A DNA stretch of 64,000 nt from Christensenellaceae bacterium Phil7 (GTDB lineage Bacteria > Bacillota > Clostridia > Christensenellales > CAG-138): positions 39,746-103,745 of the forward strand of contig MSGV01000031.1 of the NCBI GenBank assembly GCA_001940845.1. Reading direction: 5' to 3'. The notes beneath the pieces were generated by a model. The model had not been told where the DNA came from. It was given only the letters and a program-made list of their open reading frames with translations, and ran no database searches. Positions 30,508 to 39,980 of the stretch are shown here, one piece after another (the first letter of the stretch is position 1; each line of letters opens with the position of its first letter). The translations under genes and the position numbers were made by a program.

Positions 30508-31854
30508 ATGGTGAGTAAGATGAATCTTCCGGAAGCATTCAAAGCCCGCATGAAAACCCAATTGGGGGAAGAATACGATACATTCATTGAAGAGTATGCG
30601 CTGCCCCCGGTGCGGGGGCTTAGGATAAATACATTAAAGATCTCTAAAGAAGATTTCTTCAAGCTGTGCCCATGGAGTATTGAGCAAGCATCCACATTGA
30701 ATGAAGGATTTATACTCACTGAGGATGTGCCGCACATCGGTTCCGACCCATATCATATCGCTGGGCTCTTCTATATTCAAGAGCCCTCTGCGATGAGTAT
30801 TATCGAGCATTCGGAGATACTTCCCGGCATGAAGATCCTCGATCTTTGTGCTGCTCCTGGGGGGAAGAGCTGCGGCATCGCAAGCCGGCTCGAAGGATGC
30901 GGGCTTCTCGTTTCAAATGAAATTATTCCATCAAGGGCAAAACTTCTTGCTCAAAACCTTGAACGCTCAGGCGTTGTCAACGCGGTCGTTACAAATGCCC
31001 ATCCGGATACAGTAGCGGAGGCTCTTCCCGGATATTTTGATCGAGTCCTAGTCGATGCACCATGCTCCGGAGAAGGTATGTTTCGAAAGGATGAACAGGC
31101 CATAAAAGAATGGTCTGCAGATCATGTCGCTGCCTGCGCTGTCAGGCAAAAAGCAATCCTTAACAGCGCAGCAGCATGTGTTTCCCCAGGCGGAAACCTT
31201 ATATATTCCACCTGCACCTTTTCATATGAAGAAAATGAAGCCGTAATCGAGGCTTTCCTCGCCGAGCATAGTGATTTTGGGCTGGAATTTACAAAACGAT
31301 ACTACCCGCACACCTGCTGTGGTGAAGGCCATTTCGCAGCAAGGCTTTTTAAGCTTTCCAATTCTAACCCAAAATCAATCCCGCGATTTAAGCTGGATGT
31401 TGATAAAAAAAGCTCCAATATTTTGCAGGAATTTATTGCTTCAACTCTTGATTCAAAGCTCGACCCAGGAGCCTTTCATATGAACCCACGCAGCAAAAGG
31501 ATTTTTTATGCTCCAATGAGCTTACCGGAATCGCTCAACAAGTTGAATGCAATGAGCATCGGTGTTGAGGTTGGGACCATGATAAATGGAAGGCTCAAGC
31601 CATCCCATGCTTTGTTCATGGCAATGAATACAAGAAATGATTCCATCCTTAAAGCTAAGAATCAGATCGATCTTGCATATGCTTCGCAGGAAATTCGCCG
31701 CTTTCTATCCGGCAATACTCTTGATATCAGCTCTGAACTCCGTGGTTATACCCTTGTAACCGTTGATGGTTTTCCTATAGGATTCGGGAAAGCGGTTGAT
31801 GGTGTTCTCAAAAATCATCTGCCCAAAGGTCTTAATATCGCTTTTTATCGATAA
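30508..31854 (+). CDS. rsmF: RsmF-like rRNA m5C methyltransferase (NOL1/NOP2/Sun family)
   Basis: 'LDLCAAPGGKSCGIA', 'VDAPCSGEGMFRKD', 'IYSTCTFSYEENEAV'. Confidence 0.88.
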   Translation: MVSKMNLPEAFKARMKTQLGEEYDTFIEEYALPPVRGLRINTLKISKEDFFKLCPWSIEQASTLNEGFILTEDVPHIGSDPYHIAGLFYIQEPSAMSIIEHSEILPGMKILDLCAAPGGKSCGIASRLEGCGLLVSNEIIPSRAKLLAQNLERSGVVNAVVTNAHPDTVAEALPGYFDRVLVDAPCSGEGMFRKDEQAIKEWSADHVAACAVRQKAILNSAAACVSPGGNLIYSTCTFSYEENEAVIEAFLAEHSDFGLEFTKRYYPHTCCGEGHFAARLFKLSNSNPKSIPRFKLDVDKKSSNILQEFIASTLDSKLDPGAFHMNPRSKRIFYAPMSLPESLNKLNAMSIGVEVGTMINGRLKPSHALFMAMNTRNDSILKAKNQIDLAYASQEIRRFLSGNTLDISSELRGYTLVTVDGFPIGFGKAVDGVLKNHLPKGLNIAFYR

Positions 31855-31975
31855 AGTTCACAAATAATTCACAATGTTCCCTTGCTTTTTGCTCAGGGTT
31901 ATTATATAATGTTAATAGGAAAGAATGATGTGCTTTATCGCAGCATCAAATAACGACACACGGAGGATAACACTG

Positions 31976-32404
31976 ATGAATAACGGAAAGTCCAGACTGA
32001 TCCCTATGGTCGGCGCAAATAGTCTGTCGGCAAGCTTTTTCTTTCTGAGCCTAGTGGCCGGATTGCTGAACAGCAGGAGCATCTGGCCATGGTTTGCACC
32101 AATAACGATGCTTTTGACAATCATCTTGTTTGTGCTCGATTCAAATACCTTTATCAGGAAATGCATGATACAGATACTTATATTCAGCCTTATTTCAACG
32201 ATTTCTTCAATAGTATTCGGAAGCTGGTTCGCTTCAATCAAGGCTGTTTCCGGACTCTTTATTGCCATAGACTGGGTAATCCGATCCTTGATAGGCATAT
32301 TTACCCTTATAAGCGGTCTTCAGGCATTAAATGGCAAGCGTTTTAGTGTGCCTATTATAGGCAAGCTTATCGATGCAATTTGTGATGCGCTTCGCGTATA
32401 TTAA
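31976..32404 (+). CDS. Small membrane protein of unknown function
   Basis: Several hydrophobic segments; start chosen at MNNGKSRLIP. Confidence 0.5.
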   Translation: MNNGKSRLIPMVGANSLSASFFFLSLVAGLLNSRSIWPWFAPITMLLTIILFVLDSNTFIRKCMIQILIFSLISTISSIVFGSWFASIKAVSGLFIAIDWVIRSLIGIFTLISGLQALNGKRFSVPIIGKLIDAICDALRVY

Positions 32405-32444
32405 GCGGTTTTTCCGAATAAAATAATTTACGGAGGTAATTGTT

Positions 32445-32996
32445 ATGGCATTTTTTGATAGGGTCAGCAGCGTTGCGAAAGGCATTGCCGATGGTGCAAA
32501 GGGCGTCGCAGACAGCGCAAAGCTTACTATAAAGATAAGCGGAATCGAGCACGAGATTTCCGAACTGAAGTTGAAGCTTGGCGAAGCCGTATGGGCAATA
32601 CGTTCCTGCGGCAGCGAAAAATGTGATATTTCAGATGATGCTGTAAATAGCATCTGCGCTGAGATACAGAGTGCATACGATAGGATAGATGCCTTGAATG
32701 CAGAGCAGCGAGAAAAACAAGAAAATAGGAGTGAGCCCATCTTCACAGATGCAGAGCAGGAGCAACCCTCTAAGAATTCGGAGTGCTGCTGCATCGAATG
32801 CGGCTCCATACTCGCAGAGGATTGGAATTTCTGCCCTGTTTGCGGCAAAAAGCTTCCGGAAGAACCGGAGGTTTCCATGGAGGAAACCGAAACTTTTGAG
32901 GAAGCTGAGGCATCTTTGACCAATAAATGCGTAAATTGCGGAGCAGAGCTTTCCGATGACCAGAATTTCTGTCCAATTTGCGGAACAAAACGGTAG
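32445..32996 (+). CDS. Double zinc-ribbon protein
   Basis: Two CxxC...CxxC modules: 'CIECGSILAEDWNFCPVCGKKL' and 'CVNCGAELSDDQNFCPICGTKR'. Confidence 0.8.
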   Translation: MAFFDRVSSVAKGIADGAKGVADSAKLTIKISGIEHEISELKLKLGEAVWAIRSCGSEKCDISDDAVNSICAEIQSAYDRIDALNAEQREKQENRSEPIFTDAEQEQPSKNSECCCIECGSILAEDWNFCPVCGKKLPEEPEVSMEETETFEEAEASLTNKCVNCGAELSDDQNFCPICGTKR

Positions 32997-33022
32997 GGTA
33001 AAAGGTATTAAGTTTATGATCA

Positions 33023-33061
33023 CAGCGGAGCGAACATGAAGGGTTCACTCCGCTGCTTTTT
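33023..33061 (+). terminator. Terminator after zinc-ribbon gene
   Basis: CAGCGGAG...CTCCGCTG followed by CTTTTT. Confidence 0.7.
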
Positions 33062-33137
33062 AGAATTATTCTCATATTTTTCACACATTTTCCTCCTCGA
33101 GAATACCTTGTTATCAAGCGATCAAAAGGAGGTTTTT

Positions 33138-34142
33138 ATGAAACGGATCATCATTTTTATCATGCTGATAGCACTCATGGCAGTGCCGCTTTCCGGGTGC
33201 AAAGATCAGGATGGTGAGCTTCGGCATGTGGTGCTAAACGAGGTAACTCGATCGGTATTCTATGCACCGCTCTATGCCGCAGCAGGGCTCGGCTTCTTTG
33301 AAGAAGAAGGAATCGAATTAGAGATAGTTACCGGTGGAGGCAGTGATAAGAGCATGACCGCCCTGATAGCTGGAGATGCTGAATTCGCCCTTATGGGACC
33401 GGAGACGGGTATCTACGTCATTAACGAAGGTTCCGATAATCATCCCATGATAATCGGACAGTTGACCAAGCGTGATGGTTCCTTCCTGGTCTCACGTGAA
33501 GACACCGATAATTTCTCATGGGATCAGCTCCGCGGTAAATCAGTAATTGGCGGCAGGGTCGGAGGAATGCCATATATGACCCTTATGTACGTGCTTAAGC
33601 AGAATGGGCTTACGCCCGGAGTCGATGTTGAAGTTATCGATAACATACAATTCAACCTCATGGGCGGTGCCTTTGAAGGCGGAACCGGAGACTATGTGAC
33701 ACTATTTGAACCCACAGCAACACTATTCGAGCGCAACGGCAGCGGATATATCGTTGCCAACATAGGGCTTGAATCCGGCGAAGTACCCTATACGACCTTT
33801 ATGACCATGCCCCAGACCATAAAAAATGATCCTGAGCTTGTAAAAGCCTTCGTTCGTGCTATAGTAAAAGCTCAAAAATGGATTCAAACCGCTGCAGACG
33901 GCGAGGTTGCTGAGGCCATGGCTGAATTCTTTCCCGATGCTGATAAATCAACGCTGGAGATCGTTGCAAAAAGCTACCGCCAAACGGACTCATGGATGAA
34001 AACCCCCATTATGACTGAGGATGCTTTTACACGGCTTCAGGACATTATGGATTCAAATGGCGAACTCAAGGCGAGAGTCAAGCTATCGGATCTTGTTGAC
34101 AACTCATTTGCAGAGGCTATACTGAAGGAGCTTGATAAATAG
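33138..34142 (+). CDS. ABC transporter substrate-binding lipoprotein (SsuA/THI5-like)
   Basis: Lipobox 'VPLSGC'; 'FYAPLYAAAGLGFFEEEGIELEIVTGGGSDKSMTALIAGDAEFALMGPE'. Confidence 0.85.
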   Translation: MKRIIIFIMLIALMAVPLSGCKDQDGELRHVVLNEVTRSVFYAPLYAAAGLGFFEEEGIELEIVTGGGSDKSMTALIAGDAEFALMGPETGIYVINEGSDNHPMIIGQLTKRDGSFLVSREDTDNFSWDQLRGKSVIGGRVGGMPYMTLMYVLKQNGLTPGVDVEVIDNIQFNLMGGAFEGGTGDYVTLFEPTATLFERNGSGYIVANIGLESGEVPYTTFMTMPQTIKNDPELVKAFVRAIVKAQKWIQTAADGEVAEAMAEFFPDADKSTLEIVAKSYRQTDSWMKTPIMTEDAFTRLQDIMDSNGELKARVKLSDLVDNSFAEAILKELDK

Positions 34143-34202
34143 AATGAAGCTTTTAAAGTTAAAATGTTCGGTTGACGCAACGATATAATTTGATTAAATA
34201 CT

Positions 34203-34244
34203 GAACTCCATCTTATCACATCCAAAAGTGATAAGATGGAGTTC
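34203..34244. terminator. Strong terminator between convergent genes
   Basis: Perfect 17-bp stem GAACTCCATCTTATCAC / GTGATAAGATGGAGTTC, 8-nt loop, then TTTTTC. Confidence 0.85.
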
Positions 34245-34278
34245 TTTTTCAACTATTTATAATGACGGATGCCTAGGT

Positions 34279-35433
34279 TCAATCCTTGAGTCCGCAAATG
34301 AGCAATTTCCATGTATATGGACCAACCTTACCATCCGGATTTATTCCGGCTAGTTTTTGGAATTCTTTGACCGAAGCCGTTGTTTCGGAACCATAGCCCC
34401 CATCCACCGTGGTCTTGATTCCAAATCTGTTATTCAATAGTTTCTGAAGCTGCCTCGTAATTCCCCAATTAAAGCTGCCAGATGTCTGCACAGACTTTGA
34501 TATCAAGCTCTGCCAGGTCTCCGGCCCAACTTGACCATCAACCAATAGACCATTCCATGTCTGGTATCTAATTACAGCAATGGCCGTATCAGTATCAAAC
34601 TCGCCATCAACTTCAATCCCCGCTCCAATTGCAGCATTCAACATCGCCTGCATTATAGAAACATTGGCTCCAGTACTTCCCTTCCTCAGAATTGGCCATT
34701 CACCGGCGGAAATGTTTGGAGTGGCCGCTTCAGGGTAATTTATACTTACAAATCCTGTAATATTTGTGTACAATTCAAATCTGGAAGCAACCGAATCCTT
34801 CCAATTGCCATCAACCATACAGAATCCTGCCTGATTTACCGATGATCCATTATTTGTCGGATAGACCGCATCCCTGGTAACTATTCCTATATGGCTTATG
34901 CTATTGCTTGTCCCATTAGCTATGCCAAGACGACATGAAAAGGAATTCGCTGTAGCATAGGTATTGATTTCTCCCGTCGATCTATCATAATAAGTCTGCA
35001 CGTTGCGATATATAACCAGATCGCCTGCCTTTGGAATATAAGGCGCTTCATAATCGTTTACCGGATGAAACTCAATTCCTTCAACCGCATTCTCCCAGTA
35101 ATCCGATACCCTGCCAAATCGGCTTTCCGGTATCATTTCCAAAGGAATACCAGCCCTGCGCGCGCACCATTGAATAAAATACGCACACCACGCCCCCTCA
35201 GCATTCCCAAAAGAATTTCCAAATACATTCCAATTATTTGAACCCTCTCGATATCCAACCTGTGAAAGTGCATGCTGAACGATGTCATATCGCATATCAC
35301 CCGTATTAGCAAATGACGAAGGAATCGGCGAAGGATAATTATCTGCAAAGATACTTACTGCTCCAAACGCAATGGCTATAATCAAAATGGAAACAGATAT
35401 AATGATGATTATGCGTTTCTTCATTCGTATCAT
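34279..35433 (-). CDS. Secreted CHAP-like amidase with two C-terminal peptidoglycan-binding domains
   Basis: Signal peptide; 'AEGAWCAYFIQWCARRAGI' CHAP-like; two PG_binding_1-like repeats ('VDGQVGPETWQSLI', 'PDGKVGPYTWKLLI'). Confidence 0.8.
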   Translation of the reverse strand: MIRMKKRIIIIISVSILIIAIAFGAVSIFADNYPSPIPSSFANTGDMRYDIVQHALSQVGYREGSNNWNVFGNSFGNAEGAWCAYFIQWCARRAGIPLEMIPESRFGRVSDYWENAVEGIEFHPVNDYEAPYIPKAGDLVIYRNVQTYYDRSTGEINTYATANSFSCRLGIANGTSNSISHIGIVTRDAVYPTNNGSSVNQAGFCMVDGNWKDSVASRFELYTNITGFVSINYPEAATPNISAGEWPILRKGSTGANVSIMQAMLNAAIGAGIEVDGEFDTDTAIAVIRYQTWNGLLVDGQVGPETWQSLISKSVQTSGSFNWGITRQLQKLLNNRFGIKTTVDGGYGSETTASVKEFQKLAGINPDGKVGPYTWKLLICGLKD

Positions 35434-35592
35434 CTCCTTAAATATAGGGTTCTTTCATGTTACCATATTTTTATTTGCAATGCAATAGCCCGATACGTAA
35501 AAGTTCAAGTTTCGCCAAATAAAGCTTGATTTCGCCAGATAACGTATCTATAATATTGCTCTGATAATAAAACCTGATTTGAGGATTACAAT

Positions 35593-36312
35593 ATGCGCAT
35601 ACTTGATATCGATTTAGACTTTTTTCTTATGGACTGCTGCCCGCTTGCAGATTTTGGTAAAAGACCACCTGCCATCGGGCATGAGCCCTGGGAATATGGC
35701 AGGGTTATCTGTTTTCTCGAAAAAAACTGTGGTTTAAGTCTGAGCTCTCCTATCCCGGGGCGAATATTTAAAACTCATGATGAAGCACTGAGATTTTGGG
35801 TGGAGCTTGAAAAGAAACAGGAGTTAAATATTCCATTTCACGTTACACATATCGATGCTCATAGCGATCTTGGTATAGGCAAGCCCGGTCCCGGCTATGT
35901 ACTGAATACCGTTCTAGCTCTCCACCCCTCTATTCGGTGCGATTTGGATAGGTATTATTCCATGCATCAGCTTGATGAAGCAAATTATTTGCTTTTTGCG
36001 CTTGCTTTCCGTATGATTTCATCGCTTGATAATGTTCGAAATCCACGATCACGTCCAGATATCCCTGAATTTGCATATTCAGACGCTTCAGGAAAGTATG
36101 AATTCATTCAACTCTCCTCCTTCACATCAAAGCTCTTTGAGGGCAATAATGGGCCTGAACCCATCATTCCTTTCAATGTATATAATGATTATAAAAGCTT
36201 TCATGCTGAAGAAGCATATGACTTTGCTTCCCTTGCGATATCGCCTCGCTACTCGCCCGCCATCGCAGACTCGCTGATTCCTATAATAGCTAAGTATTTT
36301 AAGCTTATTTGA
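35593..36312 (+). CDS. UPF0489 family protein
   Basis: 'MRILDIDLDFFL', 'HVTHIDAHSDLGIG' arginase-like metal-site signature. Confidence 0.7.
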   Translation: MRILDIDLDFFLMDCCPLADFGKRPPAIGHEPWEYGRVICFLEKNCGLSLSSPIPGRIFKTHDEALRFWVELEKKQELNIPFHVTHIDAHSDLGIGKPGPGYVLNTVLALHPSIRCDLDRYYSMHQLDEANYLLFALAFRMISSLDNVRNPRSRPDIPEFAYSDASGKYEFIQLSSFTSKLFEGNNGPEPIIPFNVYNDYKSFHAEEAYDFASLAISPRYSPAIADSLIPIIAKYFKLI

Positions 36313-36344
36313 TTCTTAGCAATATATCATTCTTTATAAAGATG

Positions 36345-36378
36345 AAGCTGCTTCGACAAATTTAGTCATAAGCAGCTT
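36345..36378. terminator. Terminator at end of redox operon (bidirectional)
   Basis: AAGCTGCTT-N16-AAGCAGCTT, plus-strand TTTTC follows. Confidence 0.65.
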
Positions 36379-36388
36379 TTCTTTATTT

Positions 36389-37651
36389 CTAGCCAAATAT
36401 TACTATTAAAAATTGCGAAACGAGCACTACCGCAAGCAAAGCTATAGGATACGTTGCCGCATAAGCTGAGGCAACATCCTCCGTACCTGTAACACTGATA
36501 AGAGTACCCAATGCCGGGGTGCTTGTTCTGCCTCCGGTTATTGCCCCGAGATTGTTAAGCAAACTCAGCTTCAAAACATACTTTGCAATCACATAACCTA
36601 CGATCATGGATATTACTGTCATAATAACACCGTATAGGAAGTATATCGGCTTAAAATATTTCACGAAATTCGCACCACCGGCTATACCTGCACCAATCAA
36701 AAACAGCATAAGGCCAAGTTCACGCAAACTATTCAAAGTCTCCTTTTTGGGCATAAGGCTTAATCTGCCCATCCTGCCAAAATGCCCGATCAGAAGAGCA
36801 GCAATCAATGCGCCGCCCGCAGTTGTAAGCGAAAAGCAGGTTCCCGATAATCCCTGCGCAGTTAACGGAATTCGAATATTCCCCGCAATCAAACCGATCA
36901 CCGCTGCAATGCAAAATGCTCCAAACCCCATTGAATCCAGCTTCAAAAGCTTGCCTGGATAATCAGGCTTATCTCCAACATCCGCATTTGCCAATTTTCT
37001 GCGCTCCTCGTCCATGTTTGCATGTGAAAGCTTTGGAACAAGCTGCACAAACAGCACTATTCCAATAACACCAAACAAATATGCTATACCGTGACCCACC
37101 GTCACCGCCGCTTCGTATGAATCAGCAAGCGATGGATTAGCAGCATAGAAATTTCGCACGGTCTCCTTTGCTGCCGCAAACCCAGGGGTAGTGGTCAGCG
37201 CACCTGAAAGAAGCCCATCCAATAAAGCAAGGAATTCATGCTGATCCGCTGCCGAACCCCTGCCCATCAGATAGCATGCGACGCAAACCAACCCGGCAGA
37301 AAGAGGTATCGCAATGCCTATGACTATATATGATTTGAAATTTTTCTTCAAATTTGCAAAAAATTTCGGTCCCGCAATAAAGCCAACGGAGGTCACGAAA
37401 AATACGAGCCCGATATTCTCCACAATCTTTAAGCCGTTTAATGTCATTTCAGGCGTGCCGAGCGCAGCAATGAGCTTATCATAAAAGAATGCCCCATAGA
37501 GCAAAGCAACAATGAACACACCGGCTGCTCCAAGCGAAACACCCTTTATGCTGATCCTGCCAAGCAAATACCCAAGAGCAGCTATAAGCATAATGGAGAA
37601 AAGCAGGAATGAAATACCGGTAACCGAAATCACACCGCCGAATATACTCAT
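36389..37651 (-). CDS. Aspartate:alanine exchanger / succinate exporter (AAE, AspT/SucE-like) family transporter
   Basis: Multi-TM with 'TSVGFIAGPKFFANLKKN' and 'GAITGGRTSTPALGTLI'. Confidence 0.75.
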   Translation of the reverse strand: MSIFGGVISVTGISFLLFSIMLIAALGYLLGRISIKGVSLGAAGVFIVALLYGAFFYDKLIAALGTPEMTLNGLKIVENIGLVFFVTSVGFIAGPKFFANLKKNFKSYIVIGIAIPLSAGLVCVACYLMGRGSAADQHEFLALLDGLLSGALTTTPGFAAAKETVRNFYAANPSLADSYEAAVTVGHGIAYLFGVIGIVLFVQLVPKLSHANMDEERRKLANADVGDKPDYPGKLLKLDSMGFGAFCIAAVIGLIAGNIRIPLTAQGLSGTCFSLTTAGGALIAALLIGHFGRMGRLSLMPKKETLNSLRELGLMLFLIGAGIAGGANFVKYFKPIYFLYGVIMTVISMIVGYVIAKYVLKLSLLNNLGAITGGRTSTPALGTLISVTGTEDVASAYAATYPIALLAVVLVSQFLIVIFG

Positions 37652-37669
37652 TATTTATTCCTCTGTTTC

Positions 37670-39277
37670 TCAAGTTCTCTCATGTCTATTCGTATAATCC
37701 GGAAGCAGTCTGGGCGAAACAGCCGATGTTTTCACTCCGGCCTTCTCACGCTCTGCATCGAATGCAGCGATATGATCGAGCGTAAGCATTCCCATTTCGA
37801 TGTTTCGCGATTTAGCAGCCGCATTTTTACCTGCATTACGTCCAAATACGATGATATCCAGCAACGAATTGCCCATCAAACGATTACGTCCATGAATGCC
37901 GCCAACGGCCTCTCCTGCAACAAACAGGTTCTCAACATTCGGAGTCATACCATCGGCATTTATATCAAGACCGCCATTTTGGTAATGGAGAGTCGGATAA
38001 ACCAGAATTGGCTCCTTCCTAATATCTATGCCGTAATTCGCAAACATCCTCATCATTGCGGGAATGCGCCTTTCAATAGTGCCCTCTCCGCCTATGCGCT
38101 CAATCATGGGGGTATCCAGCCACACAGCCTTCCCGTTTCCGGTATCAATACCCTTATCCCTATCCGAGCATTCGCGAATTATCGATGCTGCCGCAACATC
38201 TCGTGTTTCAAGAGGATGCATAAATACTCTGCCTTCGCTATTTACAAGCTTTGCACCAAGCGAACGCACCTTCTCTGTAACAAGTGCACCAAATATCTGA
38301 GAAGGATATGCAGCTCCTGTAGGGTGATATTGAAGAGTATCTGCATAGAGCAGCTTTGCGCCCACGCGGTAGCCGAGAACCAATCCATCTGCGGTCGCAC
38401 CATAGTGATTGGAAGTCGGAAAGCCCTGATAATGCATCCTGCCTGCTCCGCCGGTCGCGATTATGACCGTCTTTGCCCTTGCAACCATCAGCTCCTTTGT
38501 TTCCATATTCATCAGCACCGCACCGGCAGCATTGCCCTTATCATCCAAAATGAGCTCAATTGCAGCAGTGAAATCAACAACATTTATTCCTCTGTTTAGC
38601 ACCTCATCCCTCAGAGTACGCATTATTTCCGCTCCTGAATAATCCTTTGCAGCATGCATGCGCTTTCTTGAGGTTCCTCCCCCATGAGTGGTTATCATGG
38701 TGCCATCCGAAGTCTTATCAAATTCAACTCCAAGCTCGTTCAGCCATTGTATAGCCTCCGGCGCATCACAAACCAGCTTCGCAAGCAATTCGCGCTTCGC
38801 CGCAAAATGCCCTCCGCCAAAGGCATCAAGGAAATGTATTGCAGGAGAATCATTAGGCTTATCTGCTGCCTGAATTCCTCCCTCGGCCATCATCGTATTG
38901 GCATCACCTATACGAAGCTTTGTGACTATCATGGTGCTTGCCCCTGCTCTATCCGCCTCTATTGCAGCAGAAGCGCCTGCGCCGCCACCACCTATTATGA
39001 GCACGTCAACATCATAACGGACATCGTTCAGATCGATCTGGTCTGCAGTTATCCTGCTATGAGCCTGCAATATTTCGCAAAGCTCACGCGGCACCACATC
39101 GCCCTTATTCGGGCCAAATTGCAGTTTTTCAAATTCGGTCTTTTTATAATCGGGATGATAGGCTTCAAGAAGCCGTTCCTTATCTTCCGCACTCATGCGT
39201 GCAGGTTCATAAGCGATATTTGCCTCGCGTGCAGCCTCCACTTCGTGCAATGATTTTTGAAATTCAGCTGAATACAT
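37670..39277 (-). CDS. Fumarate reductase / succinate dehydrogenase-type flavoprotein
   Basis: FAD motif 'VLIIGGGGAGASAAIEADRAGA', 'THGGGTSRKRMHAAKD', 'LQYHPTGAAYPSQ', 'PTLHYQNGGLDIN', 'GRNRLMGNSLLD'. Confidence 0.88.
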   Translation of the reverse strand: MYSAEFQKSLHEVEAAREANIAYEPARMSAEDKERLLEAYHPDYKKTEFEKLQFGPNKGDVVPRELCEILQAHSRITADQIDLNDVRYDVDVLIIGGGGAGASAAIEADRAGASTMIVTKLRIGDANTMMAEGGIQAADKPNDSPAIHFLDAFGGGHFAAKRELLAKLVCDAPEAIQWLNELGVEFDKTSDGTMITTHGGGTSRKRMHAAKDYSGAEIMRTLRDEVLNRGINVVDFTAAIELILDDKGNAAGAVLMNMETKELMVARAKTVIIATGGAGRMHYQGFPTSNHYGATADGLVLGYRVGAKLLYADTLQYHPTGAAYPSQIFGALVTEKVRSLGAKLVNSEGRVFMHPLETRDVAAASIIRECSDRDKGIDTGNGKAVWLDTPMIERIGGEGTIERRIPAMMRMFANYGIDIRKEPILVYPTLHYQNGGLDINADGMTPNVENLFVAGEAVGGIHGRNRLMGNSLLDIIVFGRNAGKNAAAKSRNIEMGMLTLDHIAAFDAEREKAGVKTSAVSPRLLPDYTNRHERT

Positions 39278-39289
39278 AGCTCTTCTCCC

Positions 39290-39964
39290 TTACTTCTCTA
39301 TATCGCGATGGTTATAAAGCTCTTTCATTTCCTCGATAGTTTTACCCATCAATGCTTCAATAAGCTCATCGTACGTTCCATCTTTGATCTCAGCAACCCT
39401 GCTTTCAAGGTGTTCACTCTTGGGCGCGAGATACTTGCCATTTAACCTTCTTGCCAGCATCGCAACCTGCGGATGTGAAATACCGGCGGGACAGCGAGAA
39501 GAACAAACGCCGCACATAACGCAATCAAAGGACTCCTCTGCACAGCTCTTAAAATCACCGCGCTGCGCGTATGCGATATATTGCATGACATTCAGCTTCT
39601 GTGTGCAGCTCTTGGTGCATGCATTGCATCCAATGCATGCATATATCTCAGGATAAAGCTGCATCATTATCTGCTGCTCAGGTTTAATGTTTTCTATATC
39701 ATACACCTGCTTTATCAAGGGAAAAAACGGCAGAGTTGCAATATACATATCGTTCTCGACCTTTGTCTGGCATGCAAGGCATACCTTAAGCTCCCTATCG
39801 CCCTTTATCCTATATATTGTTGCACATGCTCCGCAGAATCCGTTACGGCAGCCGCATCCGCGTACCAGCTGATAGCCGGCATACTCCATGGCGCACATGA
39901 TAGTGAGATTGTCCGGAACCTCATATTTCTTGCCAAAGAGGAAGATATTTACCATTTTATCCAT
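39290..39964 (-). CDS. Iron-sulfur protein with N-terminal 2Fe-2S ferredoxin-like domain and two 4Fe-4S motifs
   Basis: 'GCGCRNGFCGACATIYRIKGDRELKVC', 'CIGCNACTKSCTQ', 'CVMCGVCSSRCPAG'; start placed at MDKMVNIF. Confidence 0.82.
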   Translation of the reverse strand: MDKMVNIFLFGKKYEVPDNLTIMCAMEYAGYQLVRGCGCRNGFCGACATIYRIKGDRELKVCLACQTKVENDMYIATLPFFPLIKQVYDIENIKPEQQIMMQLYPEIYACIGCNACTKSCTQKLNVMQYIAYAQRGDFKSCAEESFDCVMCGVCSSRCPAGISHPQVAMLARRLNGKYLAPKSEHLESRVAEIKDGTYDELIEALMGKTIEEMKELYNHRDIEK

Positions 39965-39980
39965 ATTTTTTCCTTTCCGC

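Noticed and set aside
37682-38599. 305-aa plus-strand ORF opposite the FrdA-like gene
   Set aside because: Cys/His/Ile-rich shadow ORF; the minus strand carries conserved flavoprotein motifs.
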